DNA from: Microbacterium sp. ABRD28
GTDB lineage: Bacteria > Actinomycetota > Actinomycetes > Actinomycetales > Microbacteriaceae
Reading direction: 5' to 3'
DNA length: 64,000 bases
Assembly: GCF_003850245.1 (NCBI RefSeq)
Contig: NZ_CP031015.1
Location: 2,604,001 to 2,668,000, forward strand
The notes beneath the pieces are model-generated. The model was not told where the DNA came from, searched no databases, and saw nothing but the letters and a program-made list of their open reading frames with translations. This document shows, one piece after another, positions 45,957 through 54,304 of the stretch (position 1 is the first letter of the stretch; the number at the start of each line of letters is the position of its first letter). A program made the position numbers and the translations under genes.

Positions 45957-46814
45957 GTGGTCGGTTCGTCGAACGCTCCGAGCGACGTGCAACTCGTCTC
46001 CCGTGCGGTGGGAGATCTGACTCGCCGCACCGGCTTCCCCGTTGCCTTCGGCGGCCTCTCGCGAGACGACGCGATCCATGTGTCGTCCATCTCCGGTGCC
46101 CGCACGCGCTACCTCGAGGGACTTGTCGTCCACCCGATGAAGGGGCTGGGCGGCCGCGCTTATGTGGAGAAGCGACCCCGGCTCGCCCTGGATTACCGCA
46201 CGTCGCGCAGCATCACGCACGACTACGACCGCGCGATCCTCGGCGAGGGCATCGCCACGCTGTTCGCGGTGCCGGTCCTCGTGTCAGGCAAACCGCGCGG
46301 CGTCATCTACTGCGGATCGTGGGGCGAACGCCGCGTCGGCGACGTCATCGCCCGCCCCGCCTTTCAGGTTGCCGAAGAACTCGCGACCGAGCTCCGCGTC
46401 CGCGACGAGGTGGCGCGGCGACTGGAGACCTTCACCCCGTTGCAGCTTCCCGCGGCCGCGATGCCGGCCGCCGCGCGCGAAGAGCTGCGGGAGAGCTACG
46501 CCGAGCTGCGCAGCATCGCCGCAGGAGTGGATGACGACGGGTTGCGCCAGCGCTTAGCGCGCGTCGAGCAGCGGCTGGCCGCCCTCTCGCACGATGAGCC
46601 CCACCCGGCGATCGGCGACATCCATCTCTCCCCCAGGGAAACGGATGTCCTCGCCCGAGCCGCCCTCGGAGAGACGAACGCCGAGATCGGCGACACCCTG
46701 GGACTTCGCGAAGCGACGGTGAAGTCGTATTTGAAATCGGCGATGGCGAAACTGGATGTCTCGACCCGCCATGCCGCGGTGATGCAAGCGCGTCGTGCGG
46801 GCCTTCTCCCCTGA
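45957..46814 (+). CDS. LuxR-family regulator with GAF-like domain, RamA-like
   Basis: Protein of 285 aa: N-terminal GAF-like sensor (about 10-160; YLEGLVVHPMKGLGGRAYVE, AVPVLVSGKPRGVIYCGS) and C-terminal LuxR helix-turn-helix (about 222-285; LSPRETDVLARAALGETNAEIGDT then LGLREATVKSYLKSAMAKL). The combination and the position divergent from actP match RamA-type regulators of acetate metabolism in Corynebacterium. GTG start 45957 is the first in-frame option with conserved sequence; the ribosome site is weak. Likely target: the actP operon, inferred from the shared 140-base gap. Confidence 0.88.
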   Translation: MVGSSNAPSDVQLVSRAVGDLTRRTGFPVAFGGLSRDDAIHVSSISGARTRYLEGLVVHPMKGLGGRAYVEKRPRLALDYRTSRSITHDYDRAILGEGIATLFAVPVLVSGKPRGVIYCGSWGERRVGDVIARPAFQVAEELATELRVRDEVARRLETFTPLQLPAAAMPAAAREELRESYAELRSIAAGVDDDGLRQRLARVEQRLAALSHDEPHPAIGDIHLSPRETDVLARAALGETNAEIGDTLGLREATVKSYLKSAMAKLDVSTRHAAVMQARRAGLLP

Positions 46815-46874
46815 AAAACCGAAATTCTGCGGTGCCGCGCCTTTCGCGTCTTGGGCACCCCATAATGTGTGACC

Positions 46875-47222
46875 ATGGCCCGAAAAATTGTGCATCAACT
46901 CGTCGACGATCTGGACGGAACCGTCCTCGAAGTCGGCGAAGGTGAAACCGTTCTCTTCTCTCTCGACGGCGTCGCGTATGAGATCGACCTCACCGTCGAT
47001 AACGCCGCCGAATTCCGTAACGCATTGTCGCGATATGTGGATGCCGCGCGCTCGGTGTCGACCGGTCGACAGGCCGAATCCGCGGCATCCCGCAAGCGTC
47101 GCCGCACCGGACAGGCGGACTACACCGCCGTTCGTCAGTGGGCGAAGGAACGCGGAATGTCGGTGTCGGAGCGAGGCCGCATTCCGGCATCGGTCATGGA
47201 GGCGTACGAAGCCGCGAATTAG
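46875..47222 (+). CDS. lsr2: Lsr2 nucleoid-associated protein
   Basis: Lsr2 bridges AT-rich DNA and silences foreign genes. 115 aa from the ATG: N-terminal oligomerisation domain MARKIVHQLVDDLDG and GETVLFSLDGVAYEIDLTVD, Ala/Arg linker, and C-terminal DNA-binding domain with the hallmark RQWAKERGMSVSERGRIPASV containing the AT-hook-like RGR. A GTG two codons earlier is also possible. CATAAT lies about 10 bases before the start, so the message may be leaderless. Silencing of the AT-richer island downstream is plausible. Confidence 0.95.
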   Translation: MARKIVHQLVDDLDGTVLEVGEGETVLFSLDGVAYEIDLTVDNAAEFRNALSRYVDAARSVSTGRQAESAASRKRRRTGQADYTAVRQWAKERGMSVSERGRIPASVMEAYEAAN

Positions 47223-47268
47223 CCACGTGCTCGAGGTTTTCGCACTGGATCAGGCGTAGCCTCGCGGC

Positions 47269-47820
47269 GTGACCGAACAGCAACCGTACGAGGTCGTGCG
47301 CGACGAGGACGGCTGGCAACTGCGCCGCTATCCCGCGCACGTCGTCGTGGAGACGACGGTGCGGGGAGCGGCGTTCGAGAACGCCGCGAACCGCGCCTTC
47401 GCGTTGCTCGCCGGCTACATCAAAGGGCAGAACACCCGCCGAGAGTCCATTGCGATGACGGCGCCGGTCGTGCAGTCGGCACAGAAGATCCCGATGACCG
47501 CACCGGTAGTGCAGTCCGGTGGCGACGGTGCATTCGTCGTGGCCTTCGTGCTCCCGGCGGCGATGCGTGAGGTCGATGCGCCGGTGCCGACCCACCCCGA
47601 GGTGACCCTGCGCACGGTCCCTGAGCAGCTCGTCGCCGCCACCCGCTTCTCGGGGCGGTGGACGGAGCAGTCCCGGCGCACCCACCGCGACGAGTTGCTC
47701 GGGCGCCTGTCCGCCGCCGGCCTCGACGTGGTCGGCGAACCGCGCTTCGCCCGGTTCGATCCCCCGTTCACCCCGTGGTTCTTGCGACGCAACGAGGTGC
47801 TGGTCGACGTTGCGGCCTGA
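47269..47820 (+). CDS. SOUL-family heme-binding protein
   Basis: Protein of 183 aa of the SOUL/HBP family (YEVVRDEDGWQLRRYPAHVVVET; IAMTAPVV twice; VVAFVLPAAMR; PRFARFDPPFTPWFLRRNEVLVDV). The duplicated IAMTAPVVQS/IPMTAPVVQS segment is a family feature. These proteins bind haem or porphyrin in eukaryotes; the bacterial role is not established. No signal peptide, so cytoplasmic. Confidence 0.9.
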   Translation: MTEQQPYEVVRDEDGWQLRRYPAHVVVETTVRGAAFENAANRAFALLAGYIKGQNTRRESIAMTAPVVQSAQKIPMTAPVVQSGGDGAFVVAFVLPAAMREVDAPVPTHPEVTLRTVPEQLVAATRFSGRWTEQSRRTHRDELLGRLSAAGLDVVGEPRFARFDPPFTPWFLRRNEVLVDVAA

Positions 47821-48055
47821 GCGTCGTCAGGCGCTCAGCGGCAGAGCTCGAAGATGTCCGTCGGCACCGTCCACGCGGGGCGTTGGTGTCAGGGGCTCGG
47901 CGATATGGCGGCCGCGGTCGGCGGAGTCGGCGGGTTGGCTCCGCTTCCGTGTTCCGTGAGTGTTCCGTCAGAGAACCCTGGGTGTCGGCGCTCTCGCTTG
48001 CGATCGAGCGTGATTCTCGGAAGCGTGGCTGACTCCACCACGGAAGGAGAAGCAC

Positions 48056-48340
48056 ATGCTCACTCTCACCGAGAACGCCGCCACCGCCGTCAAGGCTGTG
48101 GTCGCAGGCACCCCCGACGTCCAGGCCGCAGGTATCCGCATCCGTGGAGCCGAGGCACCCACCGCCGGCTTCGAACTGACCCTGGCCCCGCAGCCCGAGC
48201 CTGCGGACGCCGTTGTCGAAGCGGACGGCGCTCGCGTCTTCCTCGACAGCACCGCGCAGGCGGCGCTGGACGACCAGGTCCTCGACGCGCAGATGAACGA
48301 GGACGGCTCGGTGCGCTTCGCCCTCGCGGCGCAGGCGTAA
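48056..48340 (+). CDS. HesB/IscA-like small protein without cysteines
   Basis: Protein of 94 aa with the HesB-like fold (MLTLTENAATAVKAVV; GIRIRGAE; GARVFLDSTAQAALDDQVLDAQM). IscA proteins carry three conserved cysteines for Fe-S binding; none are present here, so a direct cluster-assembly role is unlikely. This cysteine-free branch is common in Actinobacteria and its role is unknown. GGAAGGAGAAGCAC precedes the ATG. A hairpin follows at 48361-48386. Confidence 0.85.
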   Translation: MLTLTENAATAVKAVVAGTPDVQAAGIRIRGAEAPTAGFELTLAPQPEPADAVVEADGARVFLDSTAQAALDDQVLDAQMNEDGSVRFALAAQA

Positions 48341-48360
48341 CGACCTGAAGTTTGACGGCG

Positions 48361-48386
48361 GGCCTCGGTGCACACGCACCGGGGCC
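48361..48386 (+). terminator. Hairpin terminator after the HesB-like gene
   Basis: Eleven-base-pair stem GGCCTCGGTGC / GCACCGGGGCC with loop ACAC and one G-T pair, located 20 bases after the stop codon. No T-run follows. Confidence 0.55.
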
Positions 48387-48417
48387 CTCGTCGTCGGCGG
48401 ATAGACTCGATCCGCCA

Positions 48418-48489
48418 GCCTCTGTAGCTCAATGGAAGAGCAGTTGCGTCCTAAGCAAACGGTTGGGGGTTCGAGTCCCTCCAGGGGCA
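48418..48489 (+). tRNA. tRNA-Arg (anticodon CCT), island integration site
   Basis: Cloverleaf: acceptor GCCTCTG / CAGGGGC, D stem GCTC/GAGC, anticodon loop GTCCTAA with anticodon CCT (the stem has one terminal mismatch), T arm GGGGG TTCGAGT CCCTC. It reads AGG codons, rare in this GC-rich genome. Its 3' end (48472-48487) is repeated at 63352-63367, and TTTTTTT follows within 10 bases. Confidence 0.93.
48472..48487 (+). repeat. Attachment-site repeat, tRNA end (attL)
   Basis: CGAGTCCCTCCAGGGG lies in the T-arm and acceptor of tRNA-Arg(CCT). An identical 16-base copy occurs at 63352-63367 in the same orientation. Integration at a tRNA 3' end leaves the tRNA intact on one side, as here. Confidence 0.75.
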
Positions 48490-48863
48490 CAGTCTTTTTT
48501 TAGCTCTGATCAGGACTTCTTTCTGTGGTCAGACCACGCAGATTGCGTTCTTGGCCGCCTCTTGGCGGCATTTTGAGGAACCTGTGAGCCGACACCGACG
48601 CAGGGTTTGACGCCCTTCACGGACCGTCGTTCGACGTCTCAGAACGACGAGATCGAGCATTTCCGGCGTCCTGTGCCTCGTCGAAGATTGAGCAGTCTGC
48701 TCTCCGGCGTTACGCCGGTCGGGCGTAGCGGGTCTGCGAGGTGACAGTCATCCGGGAGGAATGGCACGACTCAGACGTTGAGACTTGGTCCTTCTTCTAC
48801 CCTGAGCATGTCCCGACCGGATGGATGTTGACGACGCTCGAAAAGTAGGCCATTGCGACGTGG
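48490..48863. other. Island left end, no gene recognised
   Basis: A T-run at 48492-48500 may terminate the tRNA transcript. I see no convincing coding region, and no integrase fragment. Confidence 0.5.
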
Positions 48864-50159
48864 TGGTTTCCAGTGACGGTTGCAACGAGGACCATCCGAA
48901 AGGGGTTCTCGCATGTCGTCTCGTCGTGTTCCAAAGGGGCCAGGTCGTGGCCCGAAGTCGTTGGCTCGGAAGCGGTTCATGGAGCTGCTTGCCGAGGGCT
49001 GGCCGATGTCTGCAGCCGCGCGGGAGGTGGGCGTCAGCCGGTCCGCTGCGAACATCTGGAAGAACGGCACCACCGTCCGGCGCAAGGATGGCGGCGTCAA
49101 AGTCGTGCCACCGCTTGAGCCACTCTCCGTTCGTGTCATCTCGCCTCGATTCCTCTCGGAAGAGGAGCGGGTTCAGATCGCTGACCTCTCGCATCACGCG
49201 GGATGGGTCCCACGGCGATTGCGACGGTACTGGGGAGAGCGCCGTCGACGATCAGCCGGGAGCTGCGACGCAACTTGCACTCGTCCGGGCAATACCGGCC
49301 GTTTCACGCACACCCGATCGCCGCGAACCGACGTCGGCGCACGCGACCGCTGAAGCTGACCACCAACCAGGTGCTGCGGTCCTACGTCGTCGCGAGGCTG
49401 AAGCAACGGTGGAGTCCACAGCAGATCGCCCGGGCGTTGCGGCGCACGCACCCGCAAGAGCCGGCACGGCGGGTCGCGACAGAGACGATTTATCAAGCGA
49501 TCTACCGCCCTGCGAGCGGCATCATCCGCGAGCCGGCGCCGTCACCATTGCGGACCGGACGCGATCACCGGCGCGGTCACACCCGTCAAATCCGCGCCGG
49601 GAGACGGTTCGCCCAGCCGATGCTGTCGGTGCATCAGCGCGGCTTGGAACCCACCGACCGTTCTGAGGCGGGTCACTGGGAAGGCGACCTCATCGTCGGT
49701 CCCCATAACCGTTCCGCGATCGGCACGCTCGTGGAACGGCAGACTCGCTACGTGAAGTTGCTGATCTGCCGGCGTTCAACTCGATCGAGATGCACGCCGC
49801 GCTTGTTCGCGCCCTCGGCGAGCTGCCGCCGCGGTTGCGGCGCACGCTGACATGGGACCAGGGCACCGAGATGGCCAAGCACCTCGACGTCACTGCCGAC
49901 ACAGGAACACGGATCTACTTCTGTGACGCCGCAAGCCCGTGGCAGCGAGGTAGCAACGAGAACGCCAACGGCCTGTTGCGGCAGTACTTCCCGAAGTCCA
50001 CCGCCCTGTCGGTGCACTCGCCGCACGACCTCGCCCGCGTCGAACTCGAGCTCAATCGCCGCCCCCGAATCACTCTCAACGACCGAACACCGCACGAGCT
50101 CTTCAACGCCTTGCTAGCCTCCGAGAATCACCCCTCGTTGCGATGACTGCTGGAATACA
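48864..50159 (+). mobile_element. IS30-family insertion sequence, left copy (decayed)
   Basis: About 1.3 kb bounded by imperfect inverted repeats: TGGTTTCCAGTGACGGTTGC at 48864 and, on the minus strand from 50159, TGTATTCCAGCAGTCATCGC; both continue into AACGAGG. The transposase inside is broken by two frameshifts. A second copy at 59514-60261 has the same left end in opposite orientation. Confidence 0.8.
48913..50146 (+). pseudogene. IS30-family transposase, two frameshifts
   Basis: Three frame-separated pieces make one transposase. Piece 1 (from ATG 48913): N-terminal helix-turn-helix SSRRVPKGPGRGPKSLARKR, EGWPMSAAAREVGVSRSAAN. A 2-base length difference near 49187-49197, relative to the other copy, shifts the frame. 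Piece 2 (from about 49203): GPTAIATVLGRAPSTISREL and the first acidic residue in HWEGDLIVGP. A second shift near 49760-49790 leads to piece 3: LTWDQGTEM (second Asp) and NENANGLLRQYFPK (Glu). The DDE residues survive but no intact protein can be made without frameshifting. Confidence 0.88.
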
Positions 50160-50313
50160 AGCAATGGAGAACTGGACACCACGTTTCCCGCAGGGGGCTG
50201 CTAGCGGCGCCCAACGAAGTGCTCTGCTCGGATTGCTCTATTCGGCCCGGTGGGCTCGACGTGTTCGTCATGCGGTCAGATCCTGACAGCAGACGACTGG
50301 TTCCCGATCGCAA

Positions 50314-50751
50314 TCACGCTCCTCGCGCATCTGCCGAAGAGTGTCGCGACCACACCTCAACGATGGCGTGAGCCACCAGGTCGGGGGACTCGTGCTCCCA
50401 ATACCGCAGAACGTGCCAGCCCGCCTGCGTCAACGTGGCTGTGGTCTCAGTGTCACGAGCGGTGTTGCGTGCGAGCTTCGGGACCCAGTAGTCGGCGTTT
50501 GCTCTCGGTGTAGTTCCATGCAGCGGGCAGCCGTGCCAGAAGCAGCCGTCGATGAAGATGGCGATCCGTCGCCGGGTAAAGACGATGTCCGCTCTCGACC
50601 GAAGCATTGGGATGGGCGCCACGTCCACGCGGTATCGCAGGCCGGCAGCATGCAGAAGTTTTCGGACACGCAGTTCCGGCATGGTGTCCCGCCGGCGATT
50701 TGCGAGCATGGTGCGCCGCGACGTTTCACTCGAGGCCCAGGATTCGGCCAT
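50314..50751 (-). CDS. vsr: Very short patch repair endonuclease (Vsr-like)
   Basis: Vsr nicks next to T:G mismatches created by deamination of 5-methylcytosine. 145 aa with the family core: RRRDTMPELRVRKLLHAAGLRYR, RADIVFTRRRIAIFIDGCFW (catalytic Asp55 and GCFWHGC 69-75 with zinc ligands), PKLARNTARDTETTATL and GWHVLRYWEHE. It is last in the minus-strand operon that begins with a C5-cytosine methylase, its expected partner. Starts 37 bases after the stop of the gene upstream. Confidence 0.92.
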   Translation of the reverse strand: MAESWASSETSRRTMLANRRRDTMPELRVRKLLHAAGLRYRVDVAPIPMLRSRADIVFTRRRIAIFIDGCFWHGCPLHGTTPRANADYWVPKLARNTARDTETTATLTQAGWHVLRYWEHESPDLVAHAIVEVWSRHSSADARGA

Positions 50752-50788
50752 ACCCGAGAGTAACTCGCGTCAGTCAGTCCGTGGCTTG

Positions 50789-51520
50789 TCAGGGCACCTT
50801 CACTGGAAACATGCTAGCGAGCAGCGCGCGTAACTCCTCGTCCCGCATCGCCGATAGATCGGTGACGCGGAGTTCGAACTGGAGTGTCTTGAACGCAGTT
50901 CTCACAGCGTCGCGGCGGTTGGACACGCGACTCAGGGACATAATCTGTTCGCTCATGAGGCGAGCGAGGCGATGATCCGACGACAAATTTCGGTCGATCA
51001 GACCGACGAGCTCATCTTCATAGAGAGGTAGGTCTGGGTCGTTCAGTAGGTCTCCCAGGATCCAGGATCGAAGGTACAGACGCTGGAAGACGTTGCGTCT
51101 TCCGCCTCGATACCGATCCGCCGGGAGCTTCCCCCGTGAATCCGGGCCAAACCGCTGGACTGCCAAGTCTGGAAGCACGACGAGAGTGAGGTAGGGCCAG
51201 ACGTCGGGATGCGACGCCTGTAGGCGGCCTTCCTCTTCGAACCAGCGCGCGAGCGCATTACCCGCAGCTTTGTCGAAGGCCCGGTCTCGATCGCTCCTCC
51301 GACGGGAGGAGTCGGGGGCGACCGCGTTTCCTATCGCGTCATGCAAGGCTCTCAAGCGAGAGGCAGGAACTGGGATTCCATCTCCGGGAAAGGTTGCTGC
51401 TGGATGGTGCCCACCGTCCTGAAACGGCCGCGCAATCCCTCCGGACTGAATAGTCCGCTCCAGCCGAGTGATTTCGCTTTCGACTTCTGCACGTGGCAGT
51501 CGGGGGTAAATGTAGCTCAT
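50789..51520 (-). CDS. Uncharacterised protein of the Z1/GHKL restriction operon (possibly DUF6339)
   Basis: Protein of 243 aa, soluble. Segments: MSYIYPRLPRAEVESEITRL, DRAFDKAAGNALARWFEEEG, DVWPYLTLVVLPDLAVQRFG, GRRNVFQRLYLRSWIL, LMSEQIMSLSRVSNRRDAV and LRALLASMFPVKVP. I recall a family annotated DUF6339 in such loci, but cannot verify this. ATGA overlap with the preceding gene ties it to the operon. Helical content suggests a structural or DNA-contact subunit; no catalytic motif is seen. Confidence 0.75.
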   Translation of the reverse strand: MSYIYPRLPRAEVESEITRLERTIQSGGIARPFQDGGHHPAATFPGDGIPVPASRLRALHDAIGNAVAPDSSRRRSDRDRAFDKAAGNALARWFEEEGRLQASHPDVWPYLTLVVLPDLAVQRFGPDSRGKLPADRYRGGRRNVFQRLYLRSWILGDLLNDPDLPLYEDELVGLIDRNLSSDHRLARLMSEQIMSLSRVSNRRDAVRTAFKTLQFELRVTDLSAMRDEELRALLASMFPVKVP

Positions 51521-52419
51521 CGGGGGTCCTGCTCTTGGAGGAAGTTGAGGGCCTCGCGGGAGCGATCGGCCAGCTTGAGTGGCTCCTCCATGGCAAGGCG
51601 GCATCCCTCCTCGATCGTGATTCCTAGCGAGGTTGTGATGCCGAGTCCGAGTGCGGCGATGCAGCGAAAGTCATCATCAGCGAGCGCCAAGATGCCACGG
51701 CCGTCGACCACGTTCTGCCAGCTGCCGAGTAGCCGCAGGACCGCCATGTGTATGTCGCATTCAATCGCGGCATACGTGCTCGCTCCTGCCGTGCCTTCGA
51801 GGATCGGGTGACACACTTCCATGTCGGTATTGACGAAGAGGCGAACCGACGAACTGATGCTCCAGTGAGGTTCAGCGTCGGGAACCGTCTCCACGACCCA
51901 CGGAACTGCTCGGCGCCCAGTCTGCGAGAACGACAGCGCTGAGGTCGGAAACTCCGCGTCGTCGTGCTCCAACGCAAGTATCAGCGGTGTGGCGAGCTGC
52001 CAAAGCTTGGCGCTCCCGTGTACGGCGTTCTCCTGAACCGCGCTGCCGGTTCGCCCCGGGCCAACGACCCAGAGGTCCGCCGTCAGAGACACTGCGATGT
52101 CGCTCCCGTTCGCCGTCAGATCGACGAAGGCCGTCCACCCTTCTTCGCTGGCCTCGAAGCGGGAATTCGCACGCCACCTGATTCGAGCGGGCGCGCAGGT
52201 CGCAACAGCGACCAGGCGCACGTCATCGCCTTTGTCGATGCCGGTCTCTATCCAGAATTGATCCGAGAGGGTTGCCACGCCGCGAAGCGCAATATTGTCG
52301 CCCGGGCTCCAAACGTCGGCGATCTCTTCGTTGCGACATGCAGGGGCGATGATCTCCAGCCGCCCTTGCACGGACGTTGGAGAAGGCGTGCGGTACGGGC
52401 GTGACTCAGTGGTCGCCAT
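51517..52419 (-). CDS. Uncharacterised protein of the Z1/GHKL restriction operon
   Basis: Protein of 300 aa, no membrane segment. The N-terminal half is beta-rich (IALRGVATLSDQFWIETGID, VRLVAVATCAPARIRWRANS, WTAFVDLTANGSDIAVSLTA), the C-terminal half helical (YAAIECDIHMAVLRLLGSWQ, CRLAMEEPLKLADRSREALN). No known motif is recognised. It overlaps the GHKL gene by 14 bases and the next gene by 4, so it is almost surely a subunit or accessory of that system. Confidence 0.75.
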   Translation of the reverse strand: MATTESRPYRTPSPTSVQGRLEIIAPACRNEEIADVWSPGDNIALRGVATLSDQFWIETGIDKGDDVRLVAVATCAPARIRWRANSRFEASEEGWTAFVDLTANGSDIAVSLTADLWVVGPGRTGSAVQENAVHGSAKLWQLATPLILALEHDDAEFPTSALSFSQTGRRAVPWVVETVPDAEPHWSISSSVRLFVNTDMEVCHPILEGTAGASTYAAIECDIHMAVLRLLGSWQNVVDGRGILALADDDFRCIAALGLGITTSLGITIEEGCRLAMEEPLKLADRSREALNFLQEQDPR

Positions 52420-54304
52420 CGACGTCCTCCGCGCTCAAGTCGATACGTAGCGCTCGCCTGGCCGTGCCCGTGAATTGCACGACTACGGGCACTCCATTCG
52501 CAGCGACGGCCGTCGAGGGGCTAGATGCGTCTGCTCCGATCCATTGAACCTCGAGCTCATCGACGTCGAGCGGCTCGTGCACGCCTTCGTCGCCGACCAC
52601 GCTGACACTGATACGTACTAGGGATTGCGCTGGACCGCCTTGAACGACAAACCCCACACTCTGCCTCTGACGGCCATCCTCGTAGGTGGCAATCAACCGG
52701 GGAGGGCTCGCCTCGATTCGGCGGATCCGAGCAGAAGCCCTGCTACGACGATCACCTCGATCGGGTGGCCCTAGGCCGGTGTCAGTGCGGGGTTCATGGG
52801 GTGTTGGTAGGAGAGCGCCCAATCGCCGCGAAAGAGCGCCCGTTCGGACTCGCTCTTGTGCCGGCTGAATCACCGCCGGCTCTGGGTAGAGAGCCTCTCG
52901 GATGGCGCTAATTATCTTCGTTCGAGTGGCCTTGACGACAAGGCCCTCTTCACCGCCTGAGCTCGCGATCCACGAGTCATGGGCAGGCGGCTCTGTTCGG
53001 GCGTAGACGGCGTCCCAGTCGTCGGCCGATTTGTAGACGGCCAGCCACTCGAGACCCTCCAACGGCGTTTGGGCGATCCAGTCGACGGTCGCCACGATCA
53101 GCTCGGGCTGACCCCGCATGAGCGCGATACGCGAGATCGCAGGGTTCCGGGTCGGGTCAAGGTCGTCATGCTCCGCGGTTCGCTCAAGGGCTTGGAATCG
53201 CTGAACGAAGGCCAGGTGGCCGAGGGTCTGCTGGTATCGAGTGATGGGGACGACGTGCACCGGAAACCCCTGCGGAGTCTTTATCGACGCGTCGGTCCGC
53301 GCGCGATGAGCACGAATGGCGTTCAGTCCTGCGCCCCAAAGAGCCAGCGTCCCAATCTCAGCATCGATCAATCGTTGGCGGGAGTTGTCAATCTCCAGCA
53401 GGAGCTCCATCGGTGGCTCGTCGGTGTCTGGAAGGGTGATGAGCTTGGGCCACAGATGGACTCGAATCGCCGAACGGGCCTTCGCCGCGAAGGTCGTCGC
53501 CTGCGTTGCCAGATCGAGAACAGGATCCTCCTCGTCGTCTGTTGCCCCCAGGCTCTCTCGGGTGAGATCAGGGTCGACAATAAGCATCGAGGTGCCAGTC
53601 TCGTCATCCTCATACCCGCGGGCGAACAGCCGTGAGCCCAGAGCCTCCGCGGCGTCGCCGATGAGGGGAAGGATCGTGTCTCCATCGCGTACACCCCACC
53701 AGTGGCGTCCGGTGAACTGAACGCCAGCCTCAACATAGGAGTCGCGGAACGCAGACGCGATCAGCCGATGCTCGAGGACCCCTTGCTCGTTGAAACATCG
53801 CGTCCAATAGACGACCGTGCCTCGTTGGCTGAAAGCATAGGACGCGGTCTTCCCTAAACCATAGGTGCCCCCGCCCTTACCGTCATCGCGCGGAACGCCA
53901 ACTTTCAGAATGAGGTCCTGAAAGTTGCGAGGGTTGTCTCCCAAAACGGGTCTCAGTGTGACGGGCCCGTTTAGACCTGTCGTCCCGCGATCGTAGATCT
54001 CGAGAACGTAAGGATTATCGGGCAGTCCCCCAGCGGGAACTGGTTCATTGTCTGGAAGCAACCGAGCGAGGTCCGCTCGCATCCGCCAGTCGATGCGGCG
54101 CAGATGGAGGCCGTAGGTCGACTTCCGACCATCACGGCGGGCGTCCCAGCTGTTCTGCGCGGTCTCCCTGATAAGAATTTCGAGAGGAGAGAGCTCCGTC
54201 CTGCCCAGCAGGCGATCGCCCCCGGTCGAATCCATATCGCCCGGCTGGAACTGCTTTGGGAACCAATCGAGAGGCTCGATAGCACCCAGCGCCGAGGCGC
54301 TCAC
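52406..54304 (-). CDS. GHKL ATPase (MORC/MutL-like) of a restriction system
   Basis: Protein of 632 aa with a GHKL ATPase domain in its first 200 residues: N-box ILIRETAQNSWDAR (Glu47, Asn51, Asp54), DRGTTGL (Asp105), and the ATP-lid GGGTYGLGKTASYAFS (about 144-159). The following region resembles the S5 fold; the C-terminal about 150 residues are beta-rich. Such ATPases dimerise on ATP binding and clamp DNA. The partners here, a Z1 protein, a DUF4420 protein and a C5 methylase, match the MutL/MORC-type restriction systems described from comparative genomics. ATGA overlap with the upstream DUF4420 gene. Confidence 0.88.
   Translation of the reverse strand: MSASALGAIEPLDWFPKQFQPGDMDSTGGDRLLGRTELSPLEILIRETAQNSWDARRDGRKSTYGLHLRRIDWRMRADLARLLPDNEPVPAGGLPDNPYVLEIYDRGTTGLNGPVTLRPVLGDNPRNFQDLILKVGVPRDDGKGGGTYGLGKTASYAFSQRGTVVYWTRCFNEQGVLEHRLIASAFRDSYVEAGVQFTGRHWWGVRDGDTILPLIGDAAEALGSRLFARGYEDDETGTSMLIVDPDLTRESLGATDDEEDPVLDLATQATTFAAKARSAIRVHLWPKLITLPDTDEPPMELLLEIDNSRQRLIDAEIGTLALWGAGLNAIRAHRARTDASIKTPQGFPVHVVPITRYQQTLGHLAFVQRFQALERTAEHDDLDPTRNPAISRIALMRGQPELIVATVDWIAQTPLEGLEWLAVYKSADDWDAVYARTEPPAHDSWIASSGGEEGLVVKATRTKIISAIREALYPEPAVIQPAQERVRTGALSRRLGALLPTPHEPRTDTGLGPPDRGDRRSRASARIRRIEASPPRLIATYEDGRQRQSVGFVVQGGPAQSLVRISVSVVGDEGVHEPLDVDELEVQWIGADASSPSTAVAANGVPVVVQFTGTARRALRIDLSAEDVDGDH

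Noticed and set aside
47821..48055. Possible small gene between SOUL and HesB-like genes
   Set aside because: Only short frames with no start, ribosome site or family similarity; left as intergenic.
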